Positions 7,049 to 15,756 are shown, numbered from the stretch's first letter. The stretch: 64,000 bases of DNA from CAVSIP01 sp963728075 (GCA_963728075.1 CAVSIP010000007.1:124001-188000); one strand, 5' to 3'. Notes: a model not told the origin generated them from the sequence alone. Numbers and translations are program-made.

Positions 7049-8014
7049 GTGTCAGTTCCCGTTTCCGGCTACGTGTTCTTCGTCGTCGGGCTGCTCGTGC
7101 TGCTCGCCGTGGATCTGGTGGCGCACCGCGGAGCCCATGAGGTCCGCCTGCGCTCCGCCGCGGCGTGGAGCGCGGTCTGGGTCACCCTCGGCCTCGGCTT
7201 CACCGCTGTCGTCGGCGTGGTGTGGGGTGGCGAGTACGCCGGCCAGTACGTCACCGGCTACACGTTGGAGAAGACGCTCGCCGTCGACAACCTCGCCGTC
7301 ATCGCCATGATCATGACGGCGTTCGCGGTGCCCGCCACCGCCCGGCACCGGCTGCTGTTCGCCGGTGTCGTGGGCGCGCTGCTGTTCCGCGGCGCGTTCA
7401 TCGCGGCCGGCTCTGTGCTCATCACCCGCTTCTCGTGGGTGCTCTACCTCTTCGGGGCGGTCCTCATCGTCGCCGGCGTACGGATGCTGCGCGGCGGCCA
7501 CGAGCCCGACCCGACCCGCCAGCCGGTGGTGCGGCTGCTGCGCCGGGTGCTGCCGGTGAGCGAGGAGTACTCAGGGGCGCGCTTCTTCACCCGGCGCACC
7601 GGCCGGCTGGTGGCCACCCCGCTGTTGGCCGCCCTGCTGGTCGTCGAGACGACCGACGTGGTCTTCGCGGTCGACTCGGTGCCGGCGGTGTTCGCGGTCA
7701 CCGAGGAGCCGTTCCTCGTGTTCACCTCCAACGCACTCGCCGTCCTCGGCCTGCGCAGCCTGTACTTCCTGCTCGACGGAGCGCTGGCGCGGCTGACCTA
7801 CCTGCGGCCCGCGCTCGCGGTGCTGCTCGTGCTCATCGGCGTGAAGCTCGCGCTGTCCGGCGTCTTCCACCTGCCGGCCTGGGCGACGCTCGCCGCGATC
7901 GTGATCATCGTCGGCTCCGCGGTGCTGCTGTCCCTGCGCCGCCGGCCGCCCGAGCCTGCCGCCGCCACCACCGACCGCCCGCTGGCGTCGACGACCCAGG
8001 AAGGAACCCGATGA
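7049..8014 (+). CDS. TerC/Alx family integral membrane protein
   Basis: 321 residues, about nine hydrophobic segments. The diagnostic acidic membrane motifs are present: EKTLAVDNLAVI (residue ~75), VVETTDVVFAVDSVPAVFAV (~198-217) and FTSNALAVLGLRSLYFLL. TerC/Alx proteins are linked to manganese export and to metal insertion into exported proteins. The GTG at 7049 is chosen because the leader ends there with GAGG seven bases before. The riboswitch-like leader supports a manganese role. The C-terminal tail (PPEPAAATTDRPLAS) is disordered. Its stop overlaps the next start by 4 bp. Confidence 0.92.
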   Translation: MSVPVSGYVFFVVGLLVLLAVDLVAHRGAHEVRLRSAAAWSAVWVTLGLGFTAVVGVVWGGEYAGQYVTGYTLEKTLAVDNLAVIAMIMTAFAVPATARHRLLFAGVVGALLFRGAFIAAGSVLITRFSWVLYLFGAVLIVAGVRMLRGGHEPDPTRQPVVRLLRRVLPVSEEYSGARFFTRRTGRLVATPLLAALLVVETTDVVFAVDSVPAVFAVTEEPFLVFTSNALAVLGLRSLYFLLDGALARLTYLRPALAVLLVLIGVKLALSGVFHLPAWATLAAIVIIVGSAVLLSLRRRPPEPAAATTDRPLASTTQEGTR

Positions 8015-9038
8015 CCTCGCTCACCCTCGGCCACGTCCGTGGCATCCCGGTACGCCTCCAGTGGTCGGCGCTGCCGCTGCCCACCGTCCTCGGTGTCCTG
8101 TTCGCCACCGGCCAGGCGCCGGGTACGGACGTACCGCCGGCGGCCGTGCTGTCCGGGCTGGCGTGGCGGAGCTCGCGCACGAGGCCGAGCGCCCGGGCGC
8201 GGAGGCGCGGATCGCGGCCGCGGGTCCGGCCACCTCGGTTACGACCGGCGCCGCCTTCGGCGGGCTCGCGCTCGGTACGTCCGCGCTGGGCCTGTGGCCG
8301 CCGGTTGTCGCCGCGTTCATCTGGCTCGCGGTCGCGAACGGTGTGCTCGCCGTCTTCAACCTGCTGCCCGCGGCGCCGCTGGACGGCGGCCGACTGCTGC
8401 GCGCCGCTGTGTGGCACCGGCGCAGCGACCGCGTCGTCGCGACGCTGGTCGCGACCCGCGCGGGCCAGGTGCTCGGCTGGGCGCTGGTCGGAATCGGCGT
8501 GGCGGAGCTCGTCGTCACGGGCCGGCCGCTCGCGCTGTGGACGGCGCTCATCGGCTGGTTCGTGGCGTCCGCCGCGAGCCGGGAGCGTACGCACACCCTG
8601 CGGCGCCAGCAGCTCGGCGACCTCACCGTCGCCACGGCGATGACGCCGGCCGGTGAGCCGCTGCCGGGCTGGTTGAGCGTGCAGGCGTTCCTCGACCGGG
8701 TCGCCGGCGAGCCGGCCCGGGACGTGTACCTGGTGCGCGCGTTCGGTGGCGACCTCAGTGGCGTCGTGACCCTCGGCGGGCTGGCCGCCGTACCGCCGGA
8801 CGACCGGGACACCACCCGCGTGCAGCGGGTCAGCATGCCCGTCGCGGCGCTGGTCACCGCGCGCTCCGGTGAGCCGCTCGTCGAGGTCGCTGATCGGATG
8901 GCCCGGCACGGTCAGCCGGTGGTGCCGGTGCTGGACGGCGACGACCTGCCCGTCGGCACGCTGACCGTCGCCGACGTCGACCGTGCCGCCCGGTTCCGGG
9001 CGCTGCGCAACCCGGGCCGCCCCGCAGCCGTGACCTGA
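8011..9038 (+). pseudogene. Site-2 protease (M50) with CBS domains, broken by internal deletion and frameshift
   Basis: The gene begins ATG at 8011 (MTSLTLGHVRGIPVRLQWSA), as intramembrane metalloproteases of the Rip family do, but after VLSGLA the frame is lost at about 8164. Homology resumes in another frame with GVAELAHEAERPGAEARIAA. The 40-50 residues that should lie between, including the zinc-binding HExxH, are absent. The downstream part keeps the second active-site motif (NLLPAAPLDGGRLLRA) and a CBS-like pair (residues near MTPAGEPLPGW and VADRMARHGQPVVPVLDGD). The catalytic site cannot form, so this is a pseudogene unless the assembly is wrong here. Confidence 0.8.
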
Positions 9039-9064
9039 CCCGCATCCCAGGGAGAGAATGACCC

Positions 9065-10309
9065 GTGTCGCCCGTCCGCCGTGTCACCGCCCGCGTCTTC
9101 GCCGGCACCGAGTCCGCCACCGGCCTGGTGGTGGTCGCCGCGGTGGTGGTCGCCCTGGTGTGGGCAAACCTCGGTCCGGGCGGGTACGAGTCGCTGTGGA
9201 CGAAGAAGCTCACCGTCGGCCTGGACCCGTGGGGGCTGTCCAAGGACCTGCGGCACTGGGTCAACGACGGGCTGATGACGCTGTTCTTCTTCGTCGTCGG
9301 CCTGGAGGTCAAGCGCGAGCTGGTGATCGGCGAGCTGCGGCGGCCCCGCGCGGCGGCGGTGCCGCTGCTCGCGGGGGTGAGCGGCGCGGTGCTGCCGGCG
9401 CTGCTGTTCGTCGCCCTCGCCGGCGCGCAGCTGCGCTCGGCGTGGGGCATCCCGATGGCCACCGACGTGGCGCTGGCCGTCGGCGTGCTCGCGCTGCTCG
9501 GCCGGCGCGTGCCGGCCGGCGCCCGGCTGCTGCTGCTGAGCATCGCCATCGTCGACGACGTGCTCGCGATCCTGGTCATCGCCGTCGTCTACACCGACGC
9601 GCTCGCCGTCGGCTGGCTGGCGACGGCGCTGGGGGCGCTGGCCGTGGTCGTGCTGCTGCGCCGGTTCGGCGCCGCGAGCCCGTGGGCGTACGCCGTACCG
9701 GGGCTCGTCGCCTGGTGGGCGACCGCGCAGTCGGGCGTGCACGCGACCGTGGCCGGCGTTGCGCTGGCGGCGCTGACACCGGCGACGCCCGTCGCCGGTC
9801 GCCAGGTGCTGCAGGAGCTGGAGCACCGGCTGCACCCGCTGTCCGCGTGGCTGGCCGTACCGCTGTTCGCGCTGGCCAACGCCGGTGTGCGGCTGGACGG
9901 TGTCGACGTCGGTGGGCGGCTGGCGCTGGCGATCACCGTCGGCCTGCTCGTGGGCAAGCCGCTGGGCGTTGCCGGGTCGGTGCTGGTGGCCCGCCGGTTC
10001 GGGCTGGTCGCGCTGCCGAGGGGGCTGGACGCCCGGCGGCTGTGGGGGTTGGGCGCGCTCGCCGGCATCGGGTTCACCGTGTCGCTGTTCGTCGCCGGCC
10101 TGGCCGTGGACTCTCCGTTGGCGCTCGCGCAGGCGAAGGTGGCGGTGCTGGGCGCGTCCACCGTGGCGGCCGTGGTCGGCGTGCTGCTGCTGCGGGGGCG
10201 CCGGTTGGCGGGCGGCGCGGCTAGCGCGGCGTCCCCGAGAGGAGCCCGAGCAGCTCGCCGATCGCGTGTGTCTGCTGGAGCGGGTGACGAAGGGGCAGCC
10301 CGGGGTTGA
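9065..10309 (+). CDS. nhaA: Na+/H+ antiporter NhaA
   Basis: 414 residues, 11-12 membrane helices. NhaA exchanges sodium for protons at the inner membrane and supports growth in salt and alkali. Family hallmarks: FFFVVGLEVKRELVIGEL, AWGIPMATDVALAVGVLALL, LLSIAIVDDVLAILVIA (the paired aspartates of the ion site) and a terminal GFTVSLFVAGLAV. The start is the GTG at 9065 following GGGAGAGAATGACCC. The last 30 residues (SPRGARAARRSRVSAG) are unusual and lie in the 89-bp overlap with the convergent winged-helix gene, so the annotated end may exceed the ancestral one. Salt tolerance fits the ectoine operon further along. Confidence 0.93.
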   Translation: MSPVRRVTARVFAGTESATGLVVVAAVVVALVWANLGPGGYESLWTKKLTVGLDPWGLSKDLRHWVNDGLMTLFFFVVGLEVKRELVIGELRRPRAAAVPLLAGVSGAVLPALLFVALAGAQLRSAWGIPMATDVALAVGVLALLGRRVPAGARLLLLSIAIVDDVLAILVIAVVYTDALAVGWLATALGALAVVVLLRRFGAASPWAYAVPGLVAWWATAQSGVHATVAGVALAALTPATPVAGRQVLQELEHRLHPLSAWLAVPLFALANAGVRLDGVDVGGRLALAITVGLLVGKPLGVAGSVLVARRFGLVALPRGLDARRLWGLGALAGIGFTVSLFVAGLAVDSPLALAQAKVAVLGASTVAAVVGVLLLRGRRLAGGAASAASPRGARAARRSRVSAGAGDEGAARG

Positions 10310-10532
10310 TGTCGTAGCGGTTGCGGCGGCCGACCCGGGTGCGGGTGACGTAGCCGGCCCGGACGAGGTCGGCGATGATGCCCTGCGCTGCGCGCTCGGT
10401 GATGCCGACGCGCTCGGCGATGTCGCGGCCGCGGATGCCCGGGTCGCCGGCGATGCAGATGAGCACGTGCGCGTGGTTGGTGAGGAACATCCAGGCGTGC
10501 GTGTCGCCGTCTCTGGCTACAGCTCGGGGCAT
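10221..10532 (-). CDS. Small winged-helix regulator cotranscribed with heliorhodopsin
   Basis: 103 residues, MarR-like winged helix: HAHVLICIAGDPGIRGRDIA, ERVGITERAAQGIIADLVRA, GYVTRTRVGRRNRYDINPG. The ATG at 10532 is only two bases after the heliorhodopsin stop codon, so translation is probably coupled. No ligand domain is visible; with so little beyond the DNA-binding fold it may act as a simple repressor or respond through the rhodopsin. Its 3' end overlaps the end of nhaA on the other strand by 89 bp. Target genes are unknown. Confidence 0.78.
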   Translation of the reverse strand: MPRAVARDGDTHAWMFLTNHAHVLICIAGDPGIRGRDIAERVGITERAAQGIIADLVRAGYVTRTRVGRRNRYDINPGLPLRHPLQQTHAIGELLGLLSGTPR

Positions 10533-10534
10533 GG

Positions 10535-11332
10535 TCAGACCGGACGGAGGGTGCCCGCGAAGACCTGCCAGGCGAGCAGCGACTTGGCCACCAGCGACAG
10601 CAGGATGTACACGCGCTCGCCGTACAGGTAGTCGCGCCAGCGGCCGACCTTCTTGTACTGCAGCACCATGTTGACTGCGAAGACGTTGAAGAACACGAAG
10701 ATCGAGCCGTAGATGCCGTAGACGAACGTCGGCGGGCCGTTGCCGTCGCCGCCCGCGCCGAACAGGTAGATGCCGACCGCGATCCACGGCACGATGCCGA
10801 TGATCGAGCCGAAGACGAAGGACAGCCAGCTGGTGCGCTCGGTGGTCTGGTTGTGCGCCTCCATCACCCAGCCGAACAGGATCATCGCGGCGTTGGCGGC
10901 GAAGACGAGCAGCAGCGCGGCGATGTCGTAGATGCCGACGAGCATCGCGATGACGACCATCATCACCGAGGAGGAGATGGCGTACTCCGCCCAGCGGGCG
11001 TAGTTCACGCCGCGGCGCAGGTTGCGGGCGTACCAGTCGTACGCACCCGGCAGGGAGACGGCCAGGTGAGCGATGGCGGACACGAACAGGAACGCTGCGA
11101 CGAGCGGGCCGATCCGTACGTCGAACAGCGTGTCCGGCTGTGGCGCGAGCTTGCCCGCTCCCTCGTCGTAGTTGAGGAACGACGTGGTCACCGGCAGCGC
11201 GAACGCGCTGGACGCGGCCAGCATGGCGAGCCCCTGCCCGAGATGGAGGGCGGCCATGAGCAGGTTGAAGCGGCGCAGGCGCGCCATGCGCGGCACGTCC
11301 GTACGGGGAGCGGCGGGAGTGCGAGCGGCCAT
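10535..11332 (-). CDS. Heliorhodopsin
   Basis: 265 residues, seven predicted membrane helices. Heliorhodopsins are retinal photoreceptors inverted in the membrane relative to other microbial rhodopsins. The retinal lysine is K250 in LLSLVAKSLLAWQVFAG. The counterion candidate is E116 in NYARWAEYAISSSVMM, 134 residues before the lysine, the same distance as E107-K241 in the founding protein 48C12. Other family segments are RFNLLMAALHLGQGLAML, AIAHLAVSLPGAYDWY, NAAMILFGWVMEAHNQ and NMVLQYKKVGRWRDYLYGER. No carotenoid or retinal synthesis gene lies in the window. It probably forms an operon with the winged-helix gene behind it. Confidence 0.95.
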   Translation of the reverse strand: MAARTPAAPRTDVPRMARLRRFNLLMAALHLGQGLAMLAASSAFALPVTTSFLNYDEGAGKLAPQPDTLFDVRIGPLVAAFLFVSAIAHLAVSLPGAYDWYARNLRRGVNYARWAEYAISSSVMMVVIAMLVGIYDIAALLLVFAANAAMILFGWVMEAHNQTTERTSWLSFVFGSIIGIVPWIAVGIYLFGAGGDGNGPPTFVYGIYGSIFVFFNVFAVNMVLQYKKVGRWRDYLYGERVYILLSLVAKSLLAWQVFAGTLRPV

Positions 11333-11412
11333 CGGAAGCCTCCGGGGTTCCCCGGCGACAATAGCGAAGCGCAGTTCGTACGTCTAGGCCGCCGCCCCCC
11401 GTACGGCGCGGG

Positions 11413-11577
11413 TTACTTCTTGAACAGGCGGCCGAAGAAGCCGCCGGAGGACGGCTCACCCGCATGCCCCTGGCAGCGCCGCGCTGCGGGGACCCCGCGC
11501 AGCACCTGGTTGACGTGCTGGCCACAGCCGGACCACGTCGTCTTGCCACACTTCCGGCAGTTCACCGCTCGGCACAT
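11413..11577 (-). CDS. Conserved 54-residue cysteine-rich small protein
   Basis: Starts MCRAVNCRKCGKTTWSGCGQ and continues HVNQVLRGVP, ending GGFFGRLFKK. I recognise this as a short protein family widespread in bacteria, with the pattern CK.CGKTTW.GCGQHV..V..GVP...RC. The four or five cysteines and a histidine could hold a zinc ion; no function is established to my knowledge. AAGGA lies about 10 bases upstream of the ATG. It is downstream of the CstB-like gene on the same strand. Confidence 0.8.
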   Translation of the reverse strand: MCRAVNCRKCGKTTWSGCGQHVNQVLRGVPAARRCQGHAGEPSSGGFFGRLFKK

Positions 11578-11634
11578 GTGCTCGCTGTTCCTTACTCTCT
11601 GCGGTCCCGCAGCGGTCGCTGCGGGAGGTCTCGG

Positions 11635-13019
11635 TCAGGCCGGCTGCGGGGCGAGGGTGGCCCAGGCGTTGTAGCCGCCGAGCAGGTCGGAGACGTCGTT
11701 CCAGCCCGCCCGGCGCAGCAGCGAGGCGGCGACGCTGGAGCGGTAGCCGCCCGCGCAGTGCACGACCACCGGCTGGTCGGCCGGCACCTCGGCGAGGCGG
11801 CTCGGCAGCTGCGCCAGCGGGATGTTGACCGCGCCGGGGACGGTGCCCTCGGCCAGCTCGCCGGCGTTGCGGACGTCGACGACGGCCGGTGGGACGTCGC
11901 GGCGGAGCGCCTCGAGCGAGCTCGGGTGCGGTCACCCGGCTGGCGCTGCACCACCTGCTCGGGTACGGCGAGGAAGCGCCCCCTCCGGCTCGCGCAGGTA
12001 GCCGGCGACCCGGTCGAAGCCGATGCGAGCGAGCCGGACGACGATCTCCTCCTCGCGGTCCTGTGGGGCGACGACCACGATCTCCTGCTCGGGCCGGACC
12101 ACCGACCCAACGGTCTCGGCGAAGCGGCCGTCGGCCGGCACGTTGAGCGAGCCGGCCAGGTGCCCGGCGGCGAACTCCTGCGGGTCGCGGGTGTCCACCA
12201 CCACGGCACCGGCCGCCTGCCGCTCGAGGACCTCCTCGATCGACAGCGGGACGGGCGCGACCTCCACCGAGAACACGTCGTGCCGCTTGCGGTTGAGCAC
12301 CGCGTCGTAGACGAAGTAGTCCGGCGCGGAGGGCTGGCCCTCGGTCACGATCGCGAGGAACTCGTCCTCGGTCATCGGCTGGCAGGCGTAGTTCATCAGC
12401 CCGCTGCTGGCCGATCGTCGACTGCCGCTCGGTGGACAGGTTCTTGCCGCACGCCGACCCGGCGCCGTGGGCAGGGAAGACCCGAACCTCGTCGGGCAGG
12501 TCCATGAACCGCTGCACGGACCGGTACAGCATGCGGCCCAGCTCGTCGGCGGTCACCCCGACGGAGGCCAGCAGGTCCGGACGTCCGACGTCGCCGATGA
12601 ACAGCGCGTCGCCGGTGAGCACCCCGTACGGGACGGCGTCGTCGGCGTGCTCGTACACCAGCACGCTGATCGACTCGGGGGTGTGTCCGGGGGTCTCCAT
12701 GACCTGCAGCGTCACGTCACCGAGCGAGATGCGCTCGCCGTCGGCGAGCTTGCGGATCGGGAAGTCGGCCTCGGCACGCTGGCCGAACCCGATCCAGGCG
12801 CCCGTCGCGTGCGGCCAGCTCCAGGTGCCCGGCGAGGAAGTCGGCGTGGAAGTGGGTGTCGATGATCCCGACGATGGTGAGTCCGTGCGCGCGGGCATCG
12901 GCCAGGTACTCGGCCACGTCACGTCGGGGGTCGACGACGACGGCCTGCTTGGTCTCCTCGTCCGCGACGAGGTACGAGGCCTGCGAGAGGCAGTCCAGGT
13001 AGTACTGCGTGAAGAGCAC
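11635..13019 (-). pseudogene. Persulfide dioxygenase-rhodanese fusion (CstB-like), interrupted by several +1 frameshifts
   Basis: A metallo-beta-lactamase domain followed by two rhodanese domains, about 460 codons, the length of intact homologues. Start is the GTG at 13019 after AGGAGG. The frame is clean to HFHADFLAGHLELAA, then shifts near 12810 (resumes TGAWIGFGQRAEADFPIRK), near 12397 (resumes MNYACQPMTEDEF), and three times between 11985 and 11910 before the last domain, which ends VVVHCAGGYRSS...GWNDVSDLLGGYN. Every shift is explained by one extra base. The active rhodanese cysteine (VVHCAGGYRS) and the MBL histidines survive, so either decay is recent or the sequence has base-insertion errors. 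The role would be oxidation of persulfides and sulfur transfer. Confidence 0.75.
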
Positions 13020-13060
13020 GGCGGTGACCTCCTGCGTCGGGCAAGTGCCCATGCTAACGG

Positions 13061-13076
13061 ATACCCCCGCGGGTAT
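13061..13076. promoter_or_regulatory. CsoR/CstR-type operator ATACCC-CCGC-GGGTAT
   Basis: Perfect 6-bp inverted repeat with GC-rich centre, 42 bp upstream of the CstB-like start. The shape ATACC(N)nGGTAT is that of CsoR/CstR-family sites; CstR senses persulfide and controls CstB in Firmicutes. No CsoR/CstR gene is in the window. Confidence 0.55.
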
Positions 13077-13137
13077 GTTCCCGGGCCGGCTGGGCCGTTC
13101 GGCTGCGCGGGCTACCGACGGGTGCTCCACTGGTGGG

Positions 13138-13986
13138 GTGCGGGGGCTCTGGGGCGTCGTCGCGGCGTTGGCGGTCGTCACCGCCGGCGGCTGCGGAACG
13201 TCCGGTGCGACCCCGCGGGCGGTGAGTACGGCGAGCCCGGCGAGTCCCGCCGCGTCCGCGTCCAGCGCCCTGCCGGTGCAGGGGACGGCGTCCCCGTCCG
13301 CGAGCCCGAGCGCGTCCCCGACCGCCGAGGTGCTGCTCGACGGGGGTGCCGTCGTGCTGCCCGACTCGGCCGAGACCCCGGGCGTGACGTACGTGCAGGT
13401 CAGCCAGGCCAACATCCACCAGACGATCTGCCGGACCGGGTTCACCAAGACGATCCGCCCTCCGTCGAGCTACACGACGGCGCTGAAGGAACGGCAGCTG
13501 GCCTCGGGCTACACCTACCGCGGCGACACGAGCACCAGCGACTACGAGGAAGACCACCTGATCTCCCTCGAGCTCGGCGGAGCCCCGTCCGACCCGCGCA
13601 ACCTGTGGCCGGAGCCGTACGCGGCAACCGACGGCGCCCGGGTCAAGGATCGGGTGGAGAACAAGCTGCACGACCTGGTCTGCTCCGGCGCGCTGGGCCT
13701 CAGTGCCGCGCAGCACGCGATCGCTGGCAACTGGTGGGAGGCCTACCAGCGCTACGGCGGGGAGGGGTCTCCGACCGTCTGGGACGGCAGCTACGCCGGC
13801 GGCACCACCACCAGCGCTGCGCCCACCACGAGCACCGCCGGTGCCGGTCAGCAGAGCGCTACCAGTGACCCCTCCGGAGCGACCGCGCAGTGCGCCGACG
13901 GCACGTACTCCTACTCCCAGCACCGCTCCGGGACCTGCTCCCGCCACGGCGGAGTCGCCCGCTGGATCAACCGTCCGCCGGCGTGA
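13138..13986 (+). CDS. Secreted (lipo)protein with an HNH-like nuclease domain and DUF3761
   Basis: Read from GTG at 13138: 282 residues. A hydrophobic leader ends in VVTAGGCGTSG, a weak lipobox, then a Ser/Ala/Pro-rich linker (residues 25-65). The central domain has an HNH-like core, DYEEDHLISLELGG with NLWPEPY, found in secreted actinobacterial nuclease-like proteins. The C-terminus (CADGTYSYSQHRSGTCSRHG) matches DUF3761, a small cysteine-rich module. It could degrade extracellular DNA, but activity is inferred. Start choice is uncertain: the frame is open to 13009, and an ATG at 13075 overlaps the operator of the divergent gene. Confidence 0.7.
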   Translation: MRGLWGVVAALAVVTAGGCGTSGATPRAVSTASPASPAASASSALPVQGTASPSASPSASPTAEVLLDGGAVVLPDSAETPGVTYVQVSQANIHQTICRTGFTKTIRPPSSYTTALKERQLASGYTYRGDTSTSDYEEDHLISLELGGAPSDPRNLWPEPYAATDGARVKDRVENKLHDLVCSGALGLSAAQHAIAGNWWEAYQRYGGEGSPTVWDGSYAGGTTTSAAPTTSTAGAGQQSATSDPSGATAQCADGTYSYSQHRSGTCSRHGGVARWINRPPA

Positions 13987-14095
13987 CCCGGCCCGCGTTT
14001 GCGCAGGTCACGGTCGCGGTCGGCGGCCTGCCATGCGCGGCGTTCGCGTCCCCGAGCGGCCGGTACACTGGTCAGCGCCGCTCCGGCGGCACCCA

Positions 14096-14168
14096 GCGCT
14101 CGTAGCTCAACGGATAGAGCATCTGACTACGGATCAGAAGGTTGGGGGTTCGAGTCCCTCCGAGCGCG
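14096..14168 (+). tRNA. tRNA-Arg (anticodon ACG)
   Basis: Cloverleaf folds by hand: acceptor GCGCTCG/CGAGCGC, D arm GCTC-AACGGATA-GAGC, anticodon arm TCTGA-CTACGGA-TCAGA with ACG at the apex, T arm GGGGG-TTCGAGT-CCCTC with one G-T pair, discriminator G. CCA is not encoded. Its 3' half, from the anticodon loop on, is repeated at 30112, marking it as the integration site of the downstream element. Confidence 0.96.
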
Positions 14169-14169
14169 C
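14126..14169 (+). repeat. Left attachment site copy (44 bp, within tRNA-Arg)
   Basis: Identical to 30112-30155. Begins ACTACGGATCAGAAGG in the anticodon loop and ends at the acceptor stem plus GC. Confidence 0.93.
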
Positions 14170-14193
14170 AACGTCTTCGCAGGTCAGAGGCAT

Positions 14194-14249
14194 GATCACG
14201 GTTTCGGCGTGATCGCCAGCAAGCACTCGTACAGCTATCCGTACAGCTA
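14194..14249. repeat. Left element-end dyad and paired direct repeat
   Basis: A dyad GATCACG-GTTTCGG-CGTGATC (14194-14214) is followed at 14228 by CGTACAGCTA repeated twice with TC between (14228-14249). The same paired repeat lies at 29996 near the right end and, with a 20-base match, at 36564. The position next to the att core suggests integrase or excisionase arm sites. Confidence 0.5.
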
Positions 14250-14342
14250 AACAGGTCGAACGCGTGCTCGGCTGGGGCCGGCTTGGCGCTCAGGAAGCGC
14301 TGGTTTCCGTCGAACGCGTGTGCGATGGGCGGCGGACCTGGG

Positions 14343-15056
14343 TCAGCCCTCGAGGCGCAGTCCGTGGAGCTCGAGAGCCGCCTGTAGGTCCGGGTCCTCG
14401 GGCTCGAGCGGTCCCGCCGTCCGATCGGCGAGCAGCCGGCTGTGGTCGTCGTCGCCGGCGGCCGGTCGTTCGAAGACCGCCCACAGCACCAGGTCGTTGC
14501 CGTGCCGGGACTCGAAGCGCACGCCGTCCGCCATCCGGTCGTCGCCGAGTCGTGCGTCGTAGAGCAGATGAGCGATCTCCTGGGTCAGCCGGCGCGGGAC
14601 GGTGCTGCGGATCGCCGCCCCGTCCAGGTCCGGCACGCCGTAGTGGACGAGACGGGCGGCCATGCGGGGCCGTAGCCACGCCAGGGTCTCCTTGGCACCG
14701 ACGTCGACGAAGACTCCGCTCATGGTGGCTGTGCCGGCACTCCGTCGGGCGACCCAGGAGCGGGGGACAACGCCGGGCTCGAGGTCGACGTGCTCGTCGT
14801 CGGCCGGGCCGCCGGCGATCTCGTCCAACTCGGCGAGTACCGCTGGGTCAGGGCGGAAGGGGGCGAGCACCTCGATGAGGCACGCCTGCAGCGAGTCGCC
14901 GGCGTAGATCACCCGGAACAGGTCCTCCGAGTCGTCCCATCGGCCCTCGAAGGGCGCGAACTCCCAGGGCGTCCAACGCCACGGGTCCGGGCTGTAGCCG
15001 ACCCGGCGAACCACTCCGGCGGGCGTGGTGGTGAGCGGTGCGGGAGGCGCGGTCAC
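14343..15056 (-). CDS. RES domain toxin
   Basis: 237 residues. RES toxins are NAD+-depleting enzymes with an ADP-ribosyltransferase-like fold. The RES pattern is visible: RRVGYSPDP, EGRWDDSEDLFRVIYAGDS, QACLIEVLAPFRPDP, and later VDVGAKETLAWLRP and RLTQEIAHLLYD. The conserved Arg of GRW and the Tyr of VIYAG would form the NAD site. It starts with a GTG that overlaps the stop of the antitoxin gene by 4 bp (GTGA), the standard RES-Xre layout. The C-terminus after residue 190 is acidic and not part of the core. Confidence 0.88.
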   Translation of the reverse strand: MTAPPAPLTTTPAGVVRRVGYSPDPWRWTPWEFAPFEGRWDDSEDLFRVIYAGDSLQACLIEVLAPFRPDPAVLAELDEIAGGPADDEHVDLEPGVVPRSWVARRSAGTATMSGVFVDVGAKETLAWLRPRMAARLVHYGVPDLDGAAIRSTVPRRLTQEIAHLLYDARLGDDRMADGVRFESRHGNDLVLWAVFERPAAGDDDHSRLLADRTAGPLEPEDPDLQAALELHGLRLEG

Positions 15057-15457
15057 GCGCCGAGCGCCGCGAACGACCGGGCGGCGGCCAGAAGTCTGGG
15101 GCCGACGTCGTCGAGGTCGCCATCACGTAGCAGCCGTGCGGGGGAGGCGTCGTCGAGCTTCGGGTTCAAGCCGGTGAACCAGGCCCGCGCGACGGCTTCG
15201 TCGTCTCGGACCGTGATCAGTTTGAGGAGCTGGTAGGCGAGCCGGAGCCTGTCCTCGGTGACGCTGCTCTTGATCTCGCGCTCGCCGTCCGCCCACTGGT
15301 GGATCGCGCGAGTCTCCTTTACTCCGGCGATGAGCGCGACGAGGCGCGGCCCGAGAGCTGCGCGCAGCTCCTTGACCAGGACGGTCAGATCAGCGCGCAT
15401 CGCGGCCTCGTGAGCGGCCAGGTCCGGCCTCGCAGGAGCCAACCGTGGTCCAGCCAT
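15053..15457 (-). CDS. Xre/MbcA/ParS-type antitoxin of the RES toxin
   Basis: 134 residues. An HTH-like part (LVALIAGVKETRAIHQWADG) is followed by a DUF2384-type toxin-binding domain (RLRLAYQLLKLITVRDDEAV, ARAWFTGLNPKLDDASPARL). AGGAGG lies before the ATG at 15457. It should neutralise the RES toxin and repress the operon from the upstream region 15458-15756. Confidence 0.85.
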   Translation of the reverse strand: MAGPRLAPARPDLAAHEAAMRADLTVLVKELRAALGPRLVALIAGVKETRAIHQWADGEREIKSSVTEDRLRLAYQLLKLITVRDDEAVARAWFTGLNPKLDDASPARLLRDGDLDDVGPRLLAAARSFAALGA

Positions 15458-15756
15458 TCAGCACCTCCTCTCACCACTATGTCCCCCAGGTAACCACATG
15501 GCAATCCCAGTCCAATCACAGATCCTCAGGCTCTGCGGACCACGTGCGACGTTGAGCTAGGGACGTCCTGGGCGCGGCGCTCTGGTGCGCAGACTGGCAC
15601 TACCCATCGGTTCCGCGAAGCTAAGCAACCCGATCGGTATAGCCAGCCTGGCCCCCGGCAGTACATGCCGAGCCGCCATAGCGCCGAGCGTGGTTGACGG
15701 GTTACCGTCGGCGGCGCGCATGGGAACCGCCGATGTTCTAAGCGCCTCGGGACGAA
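15458..15756. other. Divergent intergenic region between the RES-Xre operon and the FRG gene
   Basis: About 300 bp of lower GC content. I see no convincing gene, RNA or repeat in it. It must hold the promoter of the leftward toxin-antitoxin operon and probably that of the rightward FRG gene. Confidence 0.5.
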
